A stretch of 64,000 bases of DNA from Phycomyces blakesleeanus NRRL 1555(-) (GCF_001638985.1 NW_017265143.1:632259-696258); one strand, 5' to 3'. Shown: positions 35,146 to 50,651, numbered from the stretch's first letter. The notes: a model not told the origin generated them from the letters alone. A program made the numbers and translations.

Positions 35146-38100
35146 CTTTAGTCTCAAAACCAAAAATAAAATAAAATAAAGAAAGAAATAAAAGGAGAGA
35201 GAGAGAGAGCACGAACCACCAATAAGCTAGCTCCACCTGAATATCGCTCATGAAAGCTCGTTCTTTTTTTTTCTGAATAAGAAAAAAAAGAAGTCACTAA
35301 TCGTTAAAACAAATACGGTAAAAGAAAAGACAGAAAGTGCTTCGGGTGTCACAAATATTCTGAGGCATCTCGTTTTTTTTTGTTGTTGTTGTTGTTGCTG
35401 TTCATCGATTATCCCGGATGAATTAATATCATCAATTTGCCACTCAAAGGATATGGTGTGCTTTATTCTTAGTGGTTGTTGAGTAAATAAATCAACTTTG
35501 TTTCACGTGCTTCTTTGTTTCATTTTTGCTAGATTATTTGACAGAACCACGAGAATTAATAATTCGGCATGGTCTTTTGGGTATCTTTTGTATTATCGAT
35601 GTTACCATCAAAAAATATGCACAAAGAAGATCTTTCCGGGCGAGTCTTTCATTTTGTGACTAGGCTCCAGATAATAGTATATTATATTACTTTATATTTT
35701 GACGCCATAGCTTACTTAGGTAGATAAAATCATGTCAAGATTAGTTGGACACTAAAGGGAGGTGGGTTCTTTTTTTTGTGTACCTATATATTTATCTATT
35801 ACAACCCAGCGTTATCTGGGAAAAAAGCAACAACTATTTTTTGCTCGGATCTTACTCAAACTACTGCGCTATAGATTGTCTAGACTAGTCCGGCCATGAA
35901 CATACCTCATTTACCTTGGCAATTTTCTCTTCCGAAAACGAAACAACCGAGAAGAAAGCCACGATCGATCCCAGAGGGTGAATAGTACAAAGCATAATTC
36001 GATTCTGATAAAGTTCATTCGGCATCTAGCCATGCGATGTGCTTGTTTAACCCGAGATTCTATCATAATACGCATTAAATTATTTCGCCTGTCATGTAAA
36101 GTGCATTTCATCACACAATGCTCTTCTTGTCATACATCGACTGATAAGTTTTTTTTTCTGTTTGTTTGTTTTGGCAAAATTAAGTCTATATACTTTCAGG
36201 GTCTACAGTAGTTCTCAAGCGCATATTATTAAGCAGCCCTACCTGAAATATAGATCTTTCTCGAATATGCTATAGCTTACAAATGCACATAATTAAGACG
36301 TGGCGCATAATTGATAATTGATAATTGATAAGTGGTGATAGGATTATTGTTTAATAATGACTACATTAACTAAAAATATACTCAAAGAAAAGAATAGTAT
36401 CATATATATTTGTATATTTAAAGGTCTAACTGACATCATGTAATATATAATTATTCTTACCTGTCAGATGTGTTAAAATATTAATAGTAGAAATGAAAAT
36501 GAATGTTAATATTTTCAAGCGTACAGATATGCTGCGCCATGCCGACTAGTACTGTTTGTAATTCGCAGTTTTATTATATAAACCACAAAAATTATAGTTT
36601 TTTTCTATTTTCTTTTTCTTTAGAAAAAATAAAAATAACAAACTGTCTTTTTGTACAACAGGTACAATAATTTTACTCTAATACATATATAAATGTAAAA
36701 AAAAAGCCAGCAAACCATAATGTTTATCCATATAAGGAAATAATCCTGCTCTTTAACACAGAAGCTTTTAAAAGAATGAAGAGATATATATGTATAAAGA
36801 GCTTTTAGACTCTGAAACAATCGTACGATAAAAGAATAAACCAAGTGTTGTTAAAAAAAGAAAAAGAAAAAGAAAAAAAAGGAAACGTCAATGACATCGT
36901 TTCCTTTCAAGGCAAAATAATGTCAAGAATGGGTTGTATAATAGCAACAGCCTTCTATCTCTCAGTTGACTACATGGCTTGTAAAGTAAATAAATAAAGG
37001 CAAATATATAATACTAAGAGAGAAAGAGAGAGAAATAGAGGTAGAGATTAATAACCAATACGACGAGTTTGATCTCCATAATTTCACATTGAAAACTAAA
37101 AATAATTATAGGCTTGGAATTGTTTTTATCAAAGATCCAAAAAAAAAGGATAGGTTTGTAATCGCATTACATTGTGGGGTAATAGGTGTCTTTCTATATA
37201 AGTAAATGCATTTATTTGTTCAAATAGTCATCATGAAATAAACAAGAACAAACTAAGCAATTATATATATACACATATATTGTTTAATGTTAATGGATAA
37301 ATATCATTCTGATTGGACCGATAATTTGTTACTTAGCAACGCAAATATCAATACATCAATTGATTTTATATATTTTATCTTTTTTTTTATTAAATTAAAA
37401 GTTGCACCTTTTATATATATATTATAGAAAGGAACTAAACATATATTGATTTTTGAAAGGGTGCAACCCTATTTTATATGTATATATGCATAATATTATA
37501 CTTCTTTAAAAGTAAAGTAAATAGGATACAAAGAATTCTATAACCAGAGCCCACGCTTGTTCTTGTAATCATAGAGATAATATGGAGTAATCACACATGT
37601 ATGTGTTACGGTAACCATATATCCCAGAGATTAGAAAATAAAAGAACAAAAGATTAGAATTGGAAAATCTAGATGATGTATAATAATAAAGCCATAATTG
37701 TACAATAGTCAAAATAGGTACAATATACTAGCCAGAGTTAATTTTAGGACCAGAGGAGTGTGTTCCGCAGCGTATATACATGAGGATCTGATTTCCCTTT
37801 TCTAAAAGAGCACAAGGTTGCTGAGTGGAAACAACCATTCCCCATAATTTGGATTTTCTTTACTATCATTTTATTTTGATAAAACGAACAATAGAATTTG
37901 TATAATGATACTAGAAATCATAAAACCAAAAAGTCAAAAAAACAATTGTTTGTGAAAAAGGGTCTTCTTTATTGTTTATATACACGTCGTGCACTTCTAG
38001 GATAATGATAGTTGGCATAGGCTTCATCAAATGTCTTTGAAGAGAAAGTTAAAGAATAGATCATAAGGGGCAAGTAAATACATAAAAAGAAAACCATATG

Positions 38101-38385
38101 TGAAATATATGTATAAAAAATAAAATAAAAGGTAATGGGCATACAATGTGAAGATAAATAATGTAAAGGGTCTAATCAATATACAGAAATGAAAAATAAA
38201 GTGTGTATGTGAGGTTCAATTGAAATTATATAAACGAAGGAGTATATTCATGAGTTGAAGAGGAGTGCATATGTACGCGTGTTTGTGGTTGTATTTGTAT
38301 TTGTATGTAGATGTGTGTTGATGTGTGTTGATGTGTTTGTATTCGTGCGTGAAAATACGATTCTCCAGAGGATCTGATTCAATGA
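35146..38385. other. Long AT-rich gene-free region
   Basis: 3.2 kb with no convincing exon. ORFs near 35911-36211 and 36620-36844 are unsupported. It includes a GTT repeat (35383-35397), a TTGATAATTGATAATTGATAA triplication near 36310, AAAAAG runs near 36860 and GTGTTGATGT repeats near 38315-38340. The left end is the promoter of the secreted protein gene. Confidence 0.55.
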
Positions 38386-38783
38386 TCAAAGGCAGCGTCT
38401 GGCAATAGGGAGATCGTTTCCAAGATAATGTACATAGAGTTCTGGGGCATTTACATATGCCTTGTCTCTAAAGGAGCCAACATAGATCCAAGTCGCCTCT
38501 GCACGCTTCCAGACGTCTTCAATGTTGCTCTGTGACTGCAAGTCAAATGGAACCCACACGGCTCCAGAAGCATAAACCCATTCGTAACTCATTTTTTTAG
38601 TTGTTTCGGTAGACTCGGTAGACTCGGTTGGTTTGGTAGATTCAGTTGATTTGGACGACTCAGTTTGAGTAGGCTTAGAAGAAGATCTTTTTTTTTTGTA
38701 TTTGATAAAAAAGAAGAAGTTGAGAAGTTAATTTTTGGAGAAATTAACCTCAGGTATTTATACAAGATCTACCTGTCTTCCAT
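38386..38783 (-). CDS. Small WWE-like domain protein
   Basis: Two exons: 38783-38773 (11 nt, MEDR) and 38686-38386, giving 103 residues. A low-complexity T/S/E/K lead (residues about 4-34, built on STEST and KPTES units) is followed by a compact domain: YEWVYASGAVWVPFDLQSQS, then a helix NIEDVWKRAEATWIY, then ELYVHYLGN. The Trp-Val-Pro-Phe and following helix resemble the WWE-like module found at the front of DDHD-type phospholipases. The first intron ends in AAG, which is weak; an alternative start is the ATG at 38592. Function unknown. Confidence 0.6.
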
Positions 38784-39852
38784 GATTTTTTTTTAAATAA
38801 TAATAATAATCCCAGATCAATGAGGCGCGCAGCAATTAATTTTTATTTTTATTTTTATTTTATTTTATTTTATTTTATGTGTGGATATTTAGGTCTCTAT
38901 ATATTTCTTATATATATATTTAATTTTCAATTTTTATTTTTACTTTTTACGCAGCATGTACTTTTTGTACACAAGAAGAGCCGTCATCAATGACCTAGAA
39001 GAGTCGATGATAATTTGAGAAGACCCATTATGTCAAATGTATATTTGGTATATAACATTACAGAATAATAGCCATAAAAAGAGGTTCAATATCTCAAACC
39101 GGCAGTTAGTTGACATGCATTGACGTTTGCATTATAATATCCTTTTTTTCTTTCTTTAAAAAATTATTTAATTATGGTTATAGGCTACTGATCAAAATTT
39201 GCGCTTCTATACACAGTGTACTAATATAAAAACAAAAATAAATCACAAAATCCGCAGTACAACATCTTTAGTAAATTCTGTTCATAAAGTTTAGTAGTCT
39301 GTAGCATAAACACTAACCAAACGTATAGTTATTTTATCTTGTTTATTTTTATTTTTTGTAAGAAAAAAAAAACACCCTTTACCCTCTCACCTGTGAGTCA
39401 TTCTTGAGTCACTCGTATTAAACGTGGCAGGCATAAAAAGTGGCTGCTAAGCGTTTATCTTTACAATAATTTATGATCAAATACTGTAGGCCAATATTCT
39501 GATTTATTCTATCTAATACTCTATCTTTTACCCTTTAATTTTTGCTCTTTTGCTCTTTTCTCATTGCTCTCTGCTCTCTGCTCTATTTCCTTTTATCTTT
39601 CTCATAATTACACATATATATAAATAAATATAATATTTATTATATAAATAAATAAACAAACAAACAAGCAAGAACTAAAATTATAGCTAGAAGACTTTTC
39701 TGGAGTACAAGAAGAGCGATCATGACTATCTTACATTCATAGTACTATACCTCTAAAAATAAAGGATCATAATAATAGACTAGGCAAGTAACCAAGTAAC
39801 CAAGTAATAAAGCAGTAAAGTAGTCAAAACCATATATTTTAGCTATGAGGTA
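38784..39852. other. AT-rich spacer left of the transposon
   Basis: No gene seen. Contains (TTTTA)n runs near 38840-38875, promoter DNA of the WWE-like gene, and ends at the TA dinucleotide that flanks the transposon. Confidence 0.6.
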
Positions 39853-42613
39853 TGGTGCGATCGGAGATAACTATCTAAGTTTTTGGGTATTTTTTAAAAG
39901 TTTATAACTTTTGCAAAACTTAAGTTAATATAATTCTGGACTCTTAATTCGATAGATATGATCATTATCTATAGAATTAAGAGTTTACAATTGCTCTAAC
40001 TACTCTGAATAAAAAGTCTTAGACTTTCAAAGTTGGGATGTATTGGCCTATTTACAACGGAGTTTACCCGGTTTTTACGATATTGAAACAAGTTAAATGG
40101 CTGTCACTGACGGACATTAAATATAATTTCTTAAAAAGGGAAATCACGTGCGTGTGACTTTGACTTTTATTGCGTACCTTTTATTATTTTGGTCTTCCTC
40201 AAGTGTTACTACTCAAGCTTAACACACTTATATTTAAAACACTCTAAAATGCCTCGTCCAAAAAAGAGATCAACAATGGCAAAGAAAATAAACAGATCGG
40301 CTAGTAGTGGAGCTTTTATTAAAAAAATACAATTGGAAAATGAAGATTATGTGGACTTGGAGTTTGACCATGAAGACGATATTGTTTTGGACGACAGAGA
40401 GCTCCAGGGAATGTCAGAAGAAGTTACTTCAGCTGCATATACAAACCAGCTGCTGAAATGGCATGAAGGTGCTGATAAGTCGCTTCGTAGAACTTATCAG
40501 AAAAATTCGCGAACAACTGAATGAAGAAAAAGAAAAGCAGATAATGATGCTTCAAATACGCAAGGAAGCTACCGTCTTACAGATAAAGGCTTCTTTATTA
40601 AAGTTCAAAAAGAGGCTCCAATTGAATTAAAAGAATCTATTGATAGTGAATTGGAGAACATACAGATTGACAAAATTGCTGTGCTTAAACTTGCACATGA
40701 AGATGTTAAGAAAGAGATTTTCCCTTATACTCGCGCAGGTCCTTCTTCTCAGTCAGTTGATGCTTTTGAACTCTGTAAGCTTAAATCAGTTGAATGCTAC
40801 CTTCGATACAGAATATCAGGCGCCAAAACTATGGAAGCTTCAGAGAAAGCATCGATGGAAACATGGCTTCACAAAAACACTTATCGTCCAGCTGCTATAA
40901 GAAAGTATGCCAAAGAGTATGTTGATTTCCGTTCAATTGCCTTACATCAACAAGGAAAGCATTTGAGAAGACATTCTTTATTTTCGGATGAAGATATAAA
41001 GTCTACTATCTGTAAATGGATTCAAAACCAGAGACCAGAAAGTCGAAGTCTTATCGAAGTGAAGAAGTACATTGATGGAGAGATTTTGCCAAGAAAGCTT
41101 GGTATACCTGGAAATACTTCCACAAATACAATCTGGAAGTACCTTCATGAATGGGGTTATGTGTTTAGAAAGAACTCTAAAGACATTTATTACGACGGTC
41201 ATGAAAGAGAGGATGTGATTGCATACCGTCAGAAATGGGCAAAAAGAATGATGGTGTACAAGAAGAAAATGGCAACTTTTTCTGAAAATGAAGAAACTGT
41301 AGTTTTGCCAGTACTTAGATCCGATGAAATAGAGCATGTTCTTGTTACTCCCGATGAATCGACATTCTACGCAAACGATGGGAAAGATACCATGTGGCTA
41401 ATGGAAGATGAAAATCCTATCCGTAAGAAAGGTCCAGGAATGTCTCTCATGATCAGTGAGTTCAAGTGCGTATGCCACGGAACAATGGCTAGAGGGGCAT
41501 GGTCGTCACGAGAGGTATTCCGCCCTGGGGCCGACAGAGATGGGTACTGAACGAGTGCGGATATGTTGAAGCAATTGAAAAACAATGTTATTCCTCTTTT
41601 TGAATTGATTCACCCAGGGTGCAAGGCCGTCTTTTCATTTGACCAAAGCACAAATCACAAAGCGTATGGTCAAAATGCTTTGATCTCAAGCAAAATGAAT
41701 CTAAATGACAAAGAGATTGAAGACGACGATCCTTGTTCTTTGCGGGATACAGTATTTGTCCGGAATGGTGTAGAGGAAGTACAATCAATGTACTACGAGA
41801 AGGACGAATGGTTTGCAAAGAAAAGTGGACAATGGGTCCAAAATAAGGTTAAATATGTTAAAGGCGTCCGTCATATTCTGGAGGAGCGTGGTTTGTGGCT
41901 TGAGAAGGATCCGTATAATCCTATTAAGAAATGGCGACTAGACTGTAAGAGTAAAGACGCCTCTGAAGATAGCAAGTGCTGTGCACATCATTTTCTGGCT
42001 TCACAACCAGATTTTATGTCACAGAAAACTGCTCTTCATGAGGCTGTCGAAGACTCTGGTCATATATTTGAACTTTACCCTAAGTTCCATTGCGAATGCA
42101 ATTGGATTGAGAGGTATTGGGGTGCCGCAAAGCGTGAAGCTCGCCTCCAGTGTGACTATACGTATAAGTCCCTGGATAAGAATATCCATACTTTCTTGGA
42201 TCACGCTGGTAAGCTTCCAAATATCCGCCGGTATTACAACCGCTCGTGGCGCTACATTGAGGCATACAGCCAAGAGATGAACGTGAAAGAAGCCAATGAT
42301 GTTGTAAAAAAATTTACAAAAAAAAAATATACTTCTCATCGCCGTGATGAAGGAAGAGAATAGAATTTTTATCTGTACTTTCTTTATTTTTTATTATTTT
42401 TGCTTATAAATTATCTTTATCTCTAATTATTATTTTATTAAATATATCAATTCTACTTTTGTGCTTAGTCTTTACGTTTTGAGTGCTAAATATCATTGAA
42501 TTTTGATTTTTTTTAAAGGTTGTCGGACATTAAATCATAATTGGCTGGCGGAGTTTTACAGGAGAAAATTGAAACAAATCCAAAAACATTGATACTTATC
42601 TCCGATTGCACCA
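39853..42613 (+). mobile_element. DDE transposon with terminal inverted repeats and TA target sites
   Basis: The left end TGGTGCGATCGGAGATAA is matched inversely by the right end (TTATCTCCGATTGCACCA region, 42596-42613), with similarity extending about 37 bp inward to a GTTTTTGG motif. Both ends are flanked by TA (39851-39852 and 42614-42615), the Tc1/mariner target duplication. Subterminal direct repeats (CGGACATTAAAT near 40110 and 42520; CGGAGTTT near 40058 and 42550) occur on both sides. Total length is 2,761 bp. The transposase gene inside is broken. Confidence 0.88.
40249..42363 (+). pseudogene. Transposase pseudogene (DDE, IS630/Tc1-mariner-like), two nonsense mutations
   Basis: One continuous frame of about 704 codons starts at MPRPKKRST and is interrupted only by TGA at 40522 and TGA at 41548; sequence between and around is open and protein-like. 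The catalytic triad is recognisable: D in TPDESTFYAND (near 41350), D in FSFDQSTNHKAYG (near 41640) and E in CNWIERYWGAAK (near 42110). The basic N-terminus fits DNA binding. The second stop falls in GY-stop-TSADMLKQL, where a Trp codon (TGG) is expected. Both stops are explained by single transitions. It is therefore a recently dead copy. Confidence 0.85.
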
Positions 42614-42783
42614 TAGTCAAATATCCAAAAATATCCAAATTACCCAAATGGCCAAATCAGTTACTTAATAAAATAAAAAAAAAAAGACTATTTTAAATAT
42701 TTAGTTTGATGTTACCTTTGAAGAAACCCTTCAAGATCCATTTTCTTTTTTACTCCGCTCGATACTAGGAAACACCTTTTCCC

Positions 42784-45700
42784 ATGCCACCATCTCAACC
42801 AATCCCAGAAGACTCACCACACAAGGCTGAGGATGATGTTCATTCACTTGTAATTGCAAAACACGATACCTCGGATACGACTGAATGTCCTTCACCAGCA
42901 AGCGAGAAAAGTGATGATGACTCTTTAGAAGACAGCCCACGTCAGGAACTTGGGATGGTGATCAGTCAGCTTCAAGGAATATTGATCGAGAATGAAAAGA
43001 CATTCTCTCGAGATCATCCGGAGGAAGCCTCTTCTGAAGCTTCTGGGAAAAAAGTTCTCGAGAATCCCTTTACAGAAAACACAAAGCTCAGCGACGGAAC
43101 TGGCTTTATTGTACCTATGGACCACCAAGAAAATGGAGATATTTATGATAAACAAGGCACCCAGAGTGGATCAGCTGCTCAATATACCAACATAGTCAGT
43201 GAAGAAATAATGCCGCCATCCCCCGGTATCCCTCCTCCAGGACACCCACTCGAACACGAAAGATCAAGTGAAGATATGGAATTAGAAAGCTACAGCGACA
43301 ATCATATAGCAATCAACAAAGCTGCTCTCAAAGAAGTCAAGCAGAATACCCTCTCACCAAGAGAACAAGAGAAGCAAGGTAAATCACAAGGTGTTACTTT
43401 AGATATGTACACATACACATGTTACATACACTGCATACATACACACCCACCCGCGCGCGCGTGCACAAAAAACAAGAACGAATTAGTTAATTTTTTTTTA
43501 TAAAGACGAACCTATGTTACGCGCTATCCGCCATCTATTCAACAACAGATTTATGAAGGCAAAGCGACTCTTTGAAAAACAGGCGGACAGGTATGATTGT
43601 CATACTACATTGATTTATTTCATTTCAGTCTCACATTGCATATATCTCAAAGTGATCCCTTGTACGCCCTTGGACTAGGTTCCATGGCATTCCTGAAGGG
43701 TAAGGAACCAGAACACTTGACTACAATACTATGACTCTACTAAAATTTTCCAAAAAATAATAATAACCAAATCCTCTATAATATTTAAGCTGTCATGGTA
43801 AGAATTTACAAAATCACAAAATAACTAATCAAACATACTATTTACTAATACTAACAATATAACATAATTTTTAATAATAATCTCCATCTATACATTCTCA
43901 AGACCACAAACGAAGATACCACAAAAAATGCAATCCAAGTGTTAATGACAACATATAATATGGCAACAGCCCAAATTGATTTGGCTATGAAGAAGTCTGT
44001 AGGAGATTCAGTAGTCCAGTACTTTTCAACCTATTACAACTACATCAAGTACTCAAGAGGAAATGCCTTACCATCCAATATGAAGCCTGCATCCGAACGA
44101 GACATTGAAGCCAACAAAGTCACCTTTGTTCCCAACGGTGTTCTACGTGCGCATGTTGTCAAGGCTGAAAGTTGTCTTCAAATTGCAATTCTTCAGCTTT
44201 TACAAGAAAGTGTAGTTGGTTATATCAAATGTGGAATTAACTTGCGAAGAGGTAACCATCAAGCACCCTGTACTTTTTTTTATTAGAAATATAGATATAT
44301 AATCAATTCTAACATTCGCTCCATTTATTTTTATTTCTGGTAATAATAATAATATATAAAAAGCCTACACAAGCTACAGTCTAGTTTGGCAAGAGTATAA
44401 ACGAATGGGCCAAGGATACAATGAATTTATTGATCGCGATACAGTATCTGGTATTCAGTTTGGGTAATTTCTCTCTCTCTCTCTCTTCTTTTCACCTTTG
44501 AGGACCTAACACTATTTTCTTGTGCGTGTGTATAGTATCGGAGCAGTTCATTTAGTATTATCTGCCTTGCCCCAAAAGACTCTTCGAATGGTATCTGCCT
44601 TTGGGTGGAAAGCAGATAAACACCTTGGATTTGCCTTGTTAAAGATTTGTTTGGAAGACAGACGAGTTCGATCACCCATGGCCTCTCTAATGTAACACCG
44701 AGTTTCTTCTTCTTCTTTTTATTCTTCGTATTCGTAAGCTTATATATGTACGTATGTATGTATTGGGTAGGTTACTTGCTTATTATACCGTATTGACATC
44801 TCTTTGCCCTCAAATCTTGGCTTCTGAGTACACCCAGCCTGCAATCGAGGTACTTTTGAGCCTACAGAAATACCTTATTTCTCTAAACACTCTCGTTTAT
44901 TTGATCAAAATAGACACTATTGGACGCCCAAAGATCTTCTCCTGATTCAGCATTTTTCCTTTACTTTGCTGGAAGAACATCCAGACTCGCTCGCAATCTC
45001 ACCTTGTCAACACAATCCTTTATGTATGCTATTGAAATCAGTAAGAACGAGTGGGCAGAAGTAGAGGTCCTGCAATTGTGCAGTTATGAGATTGGTTTCA
45101 ATTATATGATGCAACACGAGTGGGAAGAGGCAGCCAATATTTTCGACACTCTCTATAAGGAGAAATACTGGTCGCCTGTTATTCTCCGTTTCCTTCACGG
45201 TGCCTGTCTTGATATGATGGGATTGCGCACAGAAGCCATCTTGGCCTTTGCGGATGTGCCTGAATTGGAGGGTACCAAGTCTTCAAGTACCGCCCATGTG
45301 GAGAAGTACGTGCTACACAAAGTGGCTGCTTTACAAACCAGTGGCTATCAAGATATGGATATGACATTGTGTGCTCTTGAGTTTATCTGCTTGATGAATT
45401 CATTTGATTTTATGAGTCACGAGATGCTTGACAAGAGTATCGCACTCGTAGATCGTGCATTGGGAAGCATTGCAGAAGCCGAGAAGATTGAGTATGGTAT
45501 CCGCACCCGTGAACTCTTGCCAGACACTCCCCCACCCCAATACTTTGATCAAAGGGGTACTCTCTTATTACTCAAGGCATCCATCTACAATGCCCTTGGA
45601 CGCCATCAAGACTCAATCATTCACCTCAACTGGATTATTGACCACAAGGAGCAGATCACAACAGACAAATGGGTTGTACCATTCTCTTTCTGGTAAATTA

Positions 45701-46109
45701 CATTTGATGATACTAATATAATAGTAAGCAATAATAGCACTCACTTTTTCAATTATATAATTATATATATATATATCAGGGAAGCGGGTGTTACATCTTG
45801 GGGAACTGACAACAGAGTACGCGCACGCGAGTTTTGGGATATGTCACTGAAATATAGCAAATATGATTTTGAATATCGCTTGGCAATGGTAAGCTGTCAC
45901 AGTCTTGACTTTTTATTTAAGGTTTGTCAGTTGAATTTATCAATGCCTCTTCTTTATCGCCATAGCGCCTTAACCTGGCAATCACAAAAGCACAAGAACT
46001 CGGTGTTCCAGCCCCTGAGCAAGCCAAAAACAACGGAAAGACATCAGAGGATATGACCGAGAATTCTAGTACAACAAGCATGAGTAACAACAGTGCTACT
46101 GGAAGTTAA
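42784..46109 (+). CDS. IML2: IML2/TTC39-family tetratricopeptide repeat protein
   Basis: Eleven exons: 42784-43378, 43506-43590, 43629-43699 (or 43653-43699), 43790-43797, 43903-44251, 44364-44463, 44536-44691, 44771-44849, 44914-45692, 45780-45888, 45966-46109, giving about 816-824 residues. The first 200 residues are disordered and acidic. The helical core has the family blocks FNNRFMKAKRLFEKQAD, YALGLGSMAFLK, GIGAVHLVLSALP, SAFGWKADKHLGFALL and FLYFAGRTSRL. In yeast Iml2 sits on mitochondria and helps clear inclusion bodies. The fourth exon is 8 nt (CTGTCATG, adding AVM). The start lies 171 bp beyond the right end of the transposon, so its promoter is truncated or displaced by that insertion. 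Confidence 0.88.
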
Positions 46110-46804
46110 GCACCAAAAACCAATAATTATGAAACCAAAGAGAAAGATAAAACAGAAATATAATCTTGAGAGGTGAAAGTATTTAAGCATCCAATATTAA
46201 TAATAAATAAAATAAAGTCATACCTACAATTAAAGAAGATAAAAGAGAAAGTTTGGAAGACATCCAAGGTCTAGAGGAAGATCCAGAGGGAGAGAGTTTT
46301 TGTTCTTCTTCTTCCTTCTTCCTTCTTCCTTCTGCTTGCCTGCCTGCCCGTCTACCTGCCTGCCTGCATACCATAAGAATAATTATATCTTCTCTATATG
46401 CACTGTAGTTTTTTTTGTATTGTTTATTAGAGGAGGGGTTATCTAGTGGAAAATTGAATATTCTATCCATTTTCAATTGACACGGCGATTTAATTTCCAA
46501 TAATTGTTATACGTTTTTCTCAGTTGATGCGATTTAGTGGAAAATGTAAGTGGAAAATTTGGAAATCTGATAAGTTTCCACAACTGCTGCCGGAGTGCTT
46601 TGTTTTTTACTGGGTTTGTCCAATCTTTATTTTTAGCAGTCACACTTTTTCCGTTAGATAACGCCTCCTCTAATGTCTAAAAACTAATTTTGATTTGTCC
46701 AGAAAAAAACTAACATCGTCTGAATTTAAAGTAGAAACAGTGTATTAAAAAAAAAAGTAGGCAGCAAAGCAGATCTCAGTCAGGACACTTGAGATTAGAT
46801 ATCC
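46110..46804. other. Intergenic region before the helicase gene
   Basis: No supported gene; a 105-codon minus-strand ORF (46183-46500) runs through CTTC and CTGC simple repeats and is rejected. A CCTGCCTG microsatellite lies at about 46337-46370. Confidence 0.55.
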
Positions 46805-49382
<2,578 letters not shown>

Positions 49383-49472
49383 ATGCAACATATGTTCTCA
49401 TTCTTTTTCTTTTATCATGTTTACCGCCCATACAATCCACTAGACTGAATAATAACAATAAACAACATTATT

Positions 49473-50126
49473 CTAAATCATTAATTCACTTATAATTTGT
49501 GATAAAAAGGCATCTGTCTCATTTATATCGAGTGTTCGTCGCATAGCCCTTGATCGATCTTCGGGACATTCCAGTGTAGACATTTGTATAGGGCGGTAAT
49601 TGCTGAGTTTCATCGAGTGCTTAAAAGCTTCAACCAACGCTTGTTGTGTTCTCTGACGCTTATCACTATGTAAATGAACAATGGCCATTGTATTGTCTTC
49701 TTCATGTCTTCTTCGCTGCCCGCAGCCAAGAAAAGGATGAGGGTCTACAGTTAAAAGATGATCCGAATATATTGTGTCGAGTTCATTGATCATGGCTTCC
49801 CACATAGTCGAGCATGAAATCGATTGCCGCACCTTGAGTATGGGCTCCTCCTCCTCTTCCTCCTCAATCTCCATAGATTCATGATGGGATGAAGTAAAGT
49901 AATGAGTAATCGAATTGATCGTATTTTTGGATTGAGACTTAGTAGTATGCACAAGATCGGTCCTTGATTTAGTTGGATTAGATTGTGCTATCGACTTGCT
50001 AGGTTTTTCCGGACTGCTACAGTAGATGGCAGACAGGGTGGTCCCCTTCATCATGTCTGGCTTAACTGCCTGAGTATTCCTGTGAGGCTTGCGGTGAATG
50101 AAACCAAAAGCACTGAGAGTGGACAT
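49473..50126 (-). CDS. Hypothetical protein, disordered with a helical C-terminus
   Basis: Uninterrupted frame of 217 residues from the ATG at 50126 (MSTLSAFGFIHRKP). An alternative in-frame start lies upstream at 50216. The middle is S/T/K-rich with a poly-glutamate run (IEEEEEEEP). A KRQR basic patch and a helical end (TDAFLSQIISELMI) follow. The segment NSITHYF resembles a degenerate PCNA-interacting (PIP-like) or SIT-type motif but lacks the Gln. I do not recognise a family. Location so close to the convergent helicase stop suggests overlapping 3' UTRs. Confidence 0.65.
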   Translation of the reverse strand: MSTLSAFGFIHRKPHRNTQAVKPDMMKGTTLSAIYCSSPEKPSKSIAQSNPTKSRTDLVHTTKSQSKNTINSITHYFTSSHHESMEIEEEEEEEPILKVRQSISCSTMWEAMINELDTIYSDHLLTVDPHPFLGCGQRRRHEEDNTMAIVHLHSDKRQRTQQALVEAFKHSMKLSNYRPIQMSTLECPEDRSRAMRRTLDINETDAFLSQIISELMI

Positions 50127-50651
50127 AATGAAGGGAGGGAGGTGTACAAAGACAGACCAAGCAAAAACAACTTGTCTTTCAAATTGAGCAAAAATAGAAA
50201 AAAAAACACGCTCCACAAGGTCGCGTCATAAGCGGGGACGGAGACATATCATTTAACTGGATGTCTCACTTGCCTCAACTTTTTTTTTAAATGTCAAAAA
50301 GGAAATGATAGTACTAGTGTCACATAATAATGTCACATAATTTGTCTCTTTGGCTAAGGATGATAATAATTCCAAACGTGATTTTTTATGCTTCCTAACA
50401 ACGCTTGATTCATCTTTTAACTCGCGTAGGAAATTGGTCACATGTTTGACGCGTAAAGAGTAAACGCGGTTATTGCGTGTCAGTCTCATTGTCCAAATAT
50501 AGACAAAGACGCGTCGTAGGCTGGATTGTATATTAACCATAGTTGATGATGTTAACTATATTGTTCACTGCCATTCATTTTTAATCACTACTATTAGTAG
50601 ACTTCTTGGTTTTTATATTTAATAGTATTAAGAGAGTATTTTGTGTTTTTT
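50127..50651. other. Intergenic region downstream of MIC60
   Basis: Promoter of the minus-strand hypothetical gene and 3' region of MIC60. A 95-codon minus-strand ORF at 50253-50540 starts with ATG and is basic, but has no family resemblance; kept only as an uncertain possibility. Confidence 0.45.

Noticed and set aside
40249..42363. Domesticated host gene derived from a transposase
   Set aside because: TIRs, TA flanks and two in-frame stops indicate a dead transposon copy, not a maintained host gene.
46183..46500. 105-codon minus-strand ORF
   Set aside because: Runs through CTTC/CTGC microsatellites that create a KEEEEE and AGRRAGRQA low-complexity product.
50253..50540. 95-codon basic minus-strand ORF between MIC60 and the hypothetical gene
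   Set aside because: Begins with ATG but shows no domain, signal or homology I can recognise; could be real but is not supported.
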